A stretch of 64,000 nucleotides of DNA from positions 18,491,035-18,555,034 of the forward strand of contig NC_045149.1 of assembly GCF_008831285.2 (NCBI RefSeq), given 5' to 3'. Below are positions 61,726 through 64,000 of this stretch, piece after piece. The notes beneath the pieces are model-generated. The model worked only from the letters and a program-made list of their open reading frames with translations. It had not been told where the DNA came from and searched no databases. The DNA comes from Nymphaea colorata. Taxonomy: Eukaryota; Streptophyta; Magnoliopsida; Nymphaeales; Nymphaeaceae. The first letter of the stretch is position 1; every line of letters starts with the position of its first letter. The position numbers and the translations under genes are program-made.

Positions 61726-63149
61726 CTTCGGATTGGCATCAACAATATGAAGGGAATTCAAACAAGTGAAAATATGTCTGGCTCAAACATGAAATATTTT
61801 TATTAATCTTGGCTTCATCAAATCTGGACCCAAAAAGGGTCTCGCGAACATATGACTCAAATAGATCGTATGGAAATGTGAATGAGGAAAAATAACTTTA
61901 CATATCAACTCAAAAAACTGGATCTAGTCCGATCTAAATTTTTAAATTACTCAAGAACATATATGTACAAATTTAACGTTAACGTACTTTGAACATATTG
62001 GGAGTTCACATCAGAAATGAGGTGTTGGAATCAGACAACAGGATCTATTTGCATCCATTTAAGCAAATGTCATATCATAAGTCTCCAAAGATTAAACTTT
62101 AAAAAAAAAATCTATCATTTTATTTGTGAAATGAAGATGAAATGGGATATTCTCATTTTCTTGTAAACTCTTAGAACTAAAAGTTTCAGGTCTCTCTCTT
62201 CAATGATTTATAAGGAAATAATGTTGTCAGGAATTTCAGAACATGTGATGCCGTCTCAAAGTAAATCTAAAAAGTTGGTCTCCATCGAAAGTTTTGCACC
62301 GTTGATCTGGGAAAAAAAGAAAAAAGAAAAGAAAAATCTTGCCTGTTCACGTCCAATCTGTCAATATTACATAGAAGAAAAACCCAGCAAAGCACGTTTG
62401 GTGGCTGAAAGTTTAAGAATATTTTCATGCAAGAACAACTTTTTGCCTTTAATGATAAAAAGAGGCCTGAAGTTTTTGAAATTCTTGATATTACGAAATA
62501 TTCACTGTAAATTACCGATGACCTCGTTCCAATGTTGCCATTGTTGGATCATATCCGGCCCTGGGAGAAACATGGCAGCCCTAAGATTGTGAAAACAACG
62601 TATTCTAAAAAATTCAATTATTCTAAGATACTCTTTAATTATTTACTCTATAAAAAAGATTAAAAATAGGCTGGTGAAGTTTAATATGAGTTGGATGTGT
62701 ATCTGCTCCCAAAGCGATATAAAATCGGATATCAACAAATTTCCTCGAGATTAATTATGTCATGAAATCATTAATTTTCTTGTATTGTCAAGACAAGTCA
62801 TGCCCTTGTCCGGTCCTATGACCCATCACATTAGTTAAATAAACCACGCTGGGCCAGGCTCGGATTTTAATAGGCCCAATGGTCAATTTTTGGACCTAGG
62901 CCTGGTCTTATAGCGAGTCGTGTTTTTTAGTTTTCTTTATTTGGTTGAAGTGGCACCCAACTATAATTCAATCATCTCATGAAAAATTCTCGGCTCCACC
63001 TCTGCTGGCAAGTTGTATCTTCTGGATTTGACTTTTTTTTTTTAGCGAATGAAAGAGATGGTATTATTTTCTTCTGTTTTTAATGCTATTAGAGTTGAAC
63101 TCTAAATTCATGAACTGACCACCGCCACCACTATGCGGCAGAAAAGAAA

Positions 63150-63359
63150 ACGCACCCGCGTCGATGCGATACGGGTGCGACCCAGATTCACACCCAAACC
63201 GCACCACGTTCATTTCAGTTCATTTTTTAAGTTTTTTTAACAAATTTGATATTATTAATATATTATAATAATTAATTATTAATAATAATAAATACTCTCG
63301 CTGCACCTAAATTTTTTGAGATGTACCGTGCCGGCATCTGTACCCGCACCGGCACCCAT
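63150..63359. repeat. CCGCACC-motif repeat, possible non-autonomous element
   Basis: GC-rich clusters with CGCACCCGCG, GGGTGCGAC and ACCGCACC at the left, and CGTGCCGGC with CCCGCACCGGCACCC at the right, flank an AT-rich TAATTATTAATAATAATA core. The layout resembles the other motif-clustered elements here. No target-site duplication was found. Confidence 0.35.
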
Positions 63360-63703
63360 GACACAGGAACGGACCCAGAAAGACTCCATGTTCGGAAGTT
63401 TCACCAGGTGGCATATAGAGAATTTCAGAAGTCTGGGGCCTTTTTCTGTCATTAACGTCAACGAAACGAATCCTAAACGGAATATTCCTTTTTTGTATTT
63501 CAAAAGCCTACCGCTTCCGGGCTCTTCCACCAACCCCCAAGCTTTTCCTTTCTTGCCTTCCGGTATTTTTCTTGATAACGTTAACGTTGGGCAAGAAAAG
63601 TGAAGATATGTGAACGGGTCAGCTCCGGGTTTCACCAGATCAGATCTCTCTTTGCTTTTTCGGTTTGAGACCCAAACACCAATTTCTCAACCAAACCCCT
63701 TAT

Positions 63704-63723
63704 TTATATATATATATATATAT
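63704..63723. repeat. (TA)n microsatellite
   Basis: Short pure TA tract. Confidence 0.9.
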
Positions 63724-64000
63724 GTTTCAGGTAAGAATGGCAAAAACTATGATCATTTAATCGAGTTACTTATGTGCAGAGGTAGATTCATGTGGTGGGG
63801 CCTAACAAGGTATGCATTGGTGACATTTTTCGGGTAAGCGGGAAAGTTTAATACTCAACTTATATCTTTTCACTACAGAATCTAACATGGAGGAGTCAGG
63901 ACGAAGTGGGCGGGCACATGCCTCTCTTAATTGAAAATTCCTTTGATGGGCCATCTAATGTTTTGTGACGAAATTCACCTGCCTTTTCACATGGCGTTAG

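Noticed and set aside
62203-62592. 129-codon plus-strand ORF near the right edge
   Set aside because: Lys-rich middle from an A-run, no recognisable domain, no supporting neighbours or splice logic.

Overview
The window reads as nuclear DNA of a flowering plant. It is AT-rich, its genes are widely spaced, introns are GT-AG, dinucleotide microsatellites are frequent, and every recognisable protein is of plant type. I cannot name the species. The presence of an animal-like MTH1 Nudix gene may help place the lineage, but that is inference.

Layout from left to right. (1) 877-1098 is the last exon of a pectate lyase whose body lies off the left edge; 1-876 is probably its last intron. (2) 7385-12228 (+) is a seven-exon purple acid phosphatase of the PAP23 type, 568 aa as spliced here. 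(3) 15641-19053 (+) is a six-exon Nudix hydrolase of the MTH1 (8-oxo-dGTPase) type, 175 aa. (4) 22650-36909 (+) is a 14-exon sterol 3-beta-glucosyltransferase of the UGT80A2 type, 695 aa, with several transposon insertions in its long introns. (5) 49019-49582 (+) is an intronless single C2H2 zinc-finger repressor-like protein with a QALGGH finger and a C-terminal EAR motif, preceded by a clear TATA box and three small upstream ORFs. The rest (1.1-7.4, 12.2-15.6, 19.1-22.6, 36.9-48.7 and 49.6-64 kb) is intergenic and holds repeats, microsatellites and one ambiguous coding-like segment on the minus strand (45.0-45.5 kb).

The genes are independent plant transcription units with no operon-like or pathway link. 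The phosphatase is predicted secreted, the Nudix enzyme sanitises oxidised nucleotides, the glucosyltransferase makes steryl glucosides, and the zinc finger is a nuclear regulator.

I found no undescribed biochemical system. The most informative unusual items are: the MTH1-type Nudix gene; a 740-bp hAT-like non-autonomous element with a perfect 8-bp target-site duplication in UGT80 intron 1, and two apparent relatives in nearby introns; a tRNA-derived SINE with a perfect 16-bp target-site duplication; an in-frame 96-nt intron in the phosphatase that could be retained without a frameshift; and a small-repeat family with GGGGCGGAG-type ends. Exon borders were set by hand from splice sites, reading frame and family similarity.
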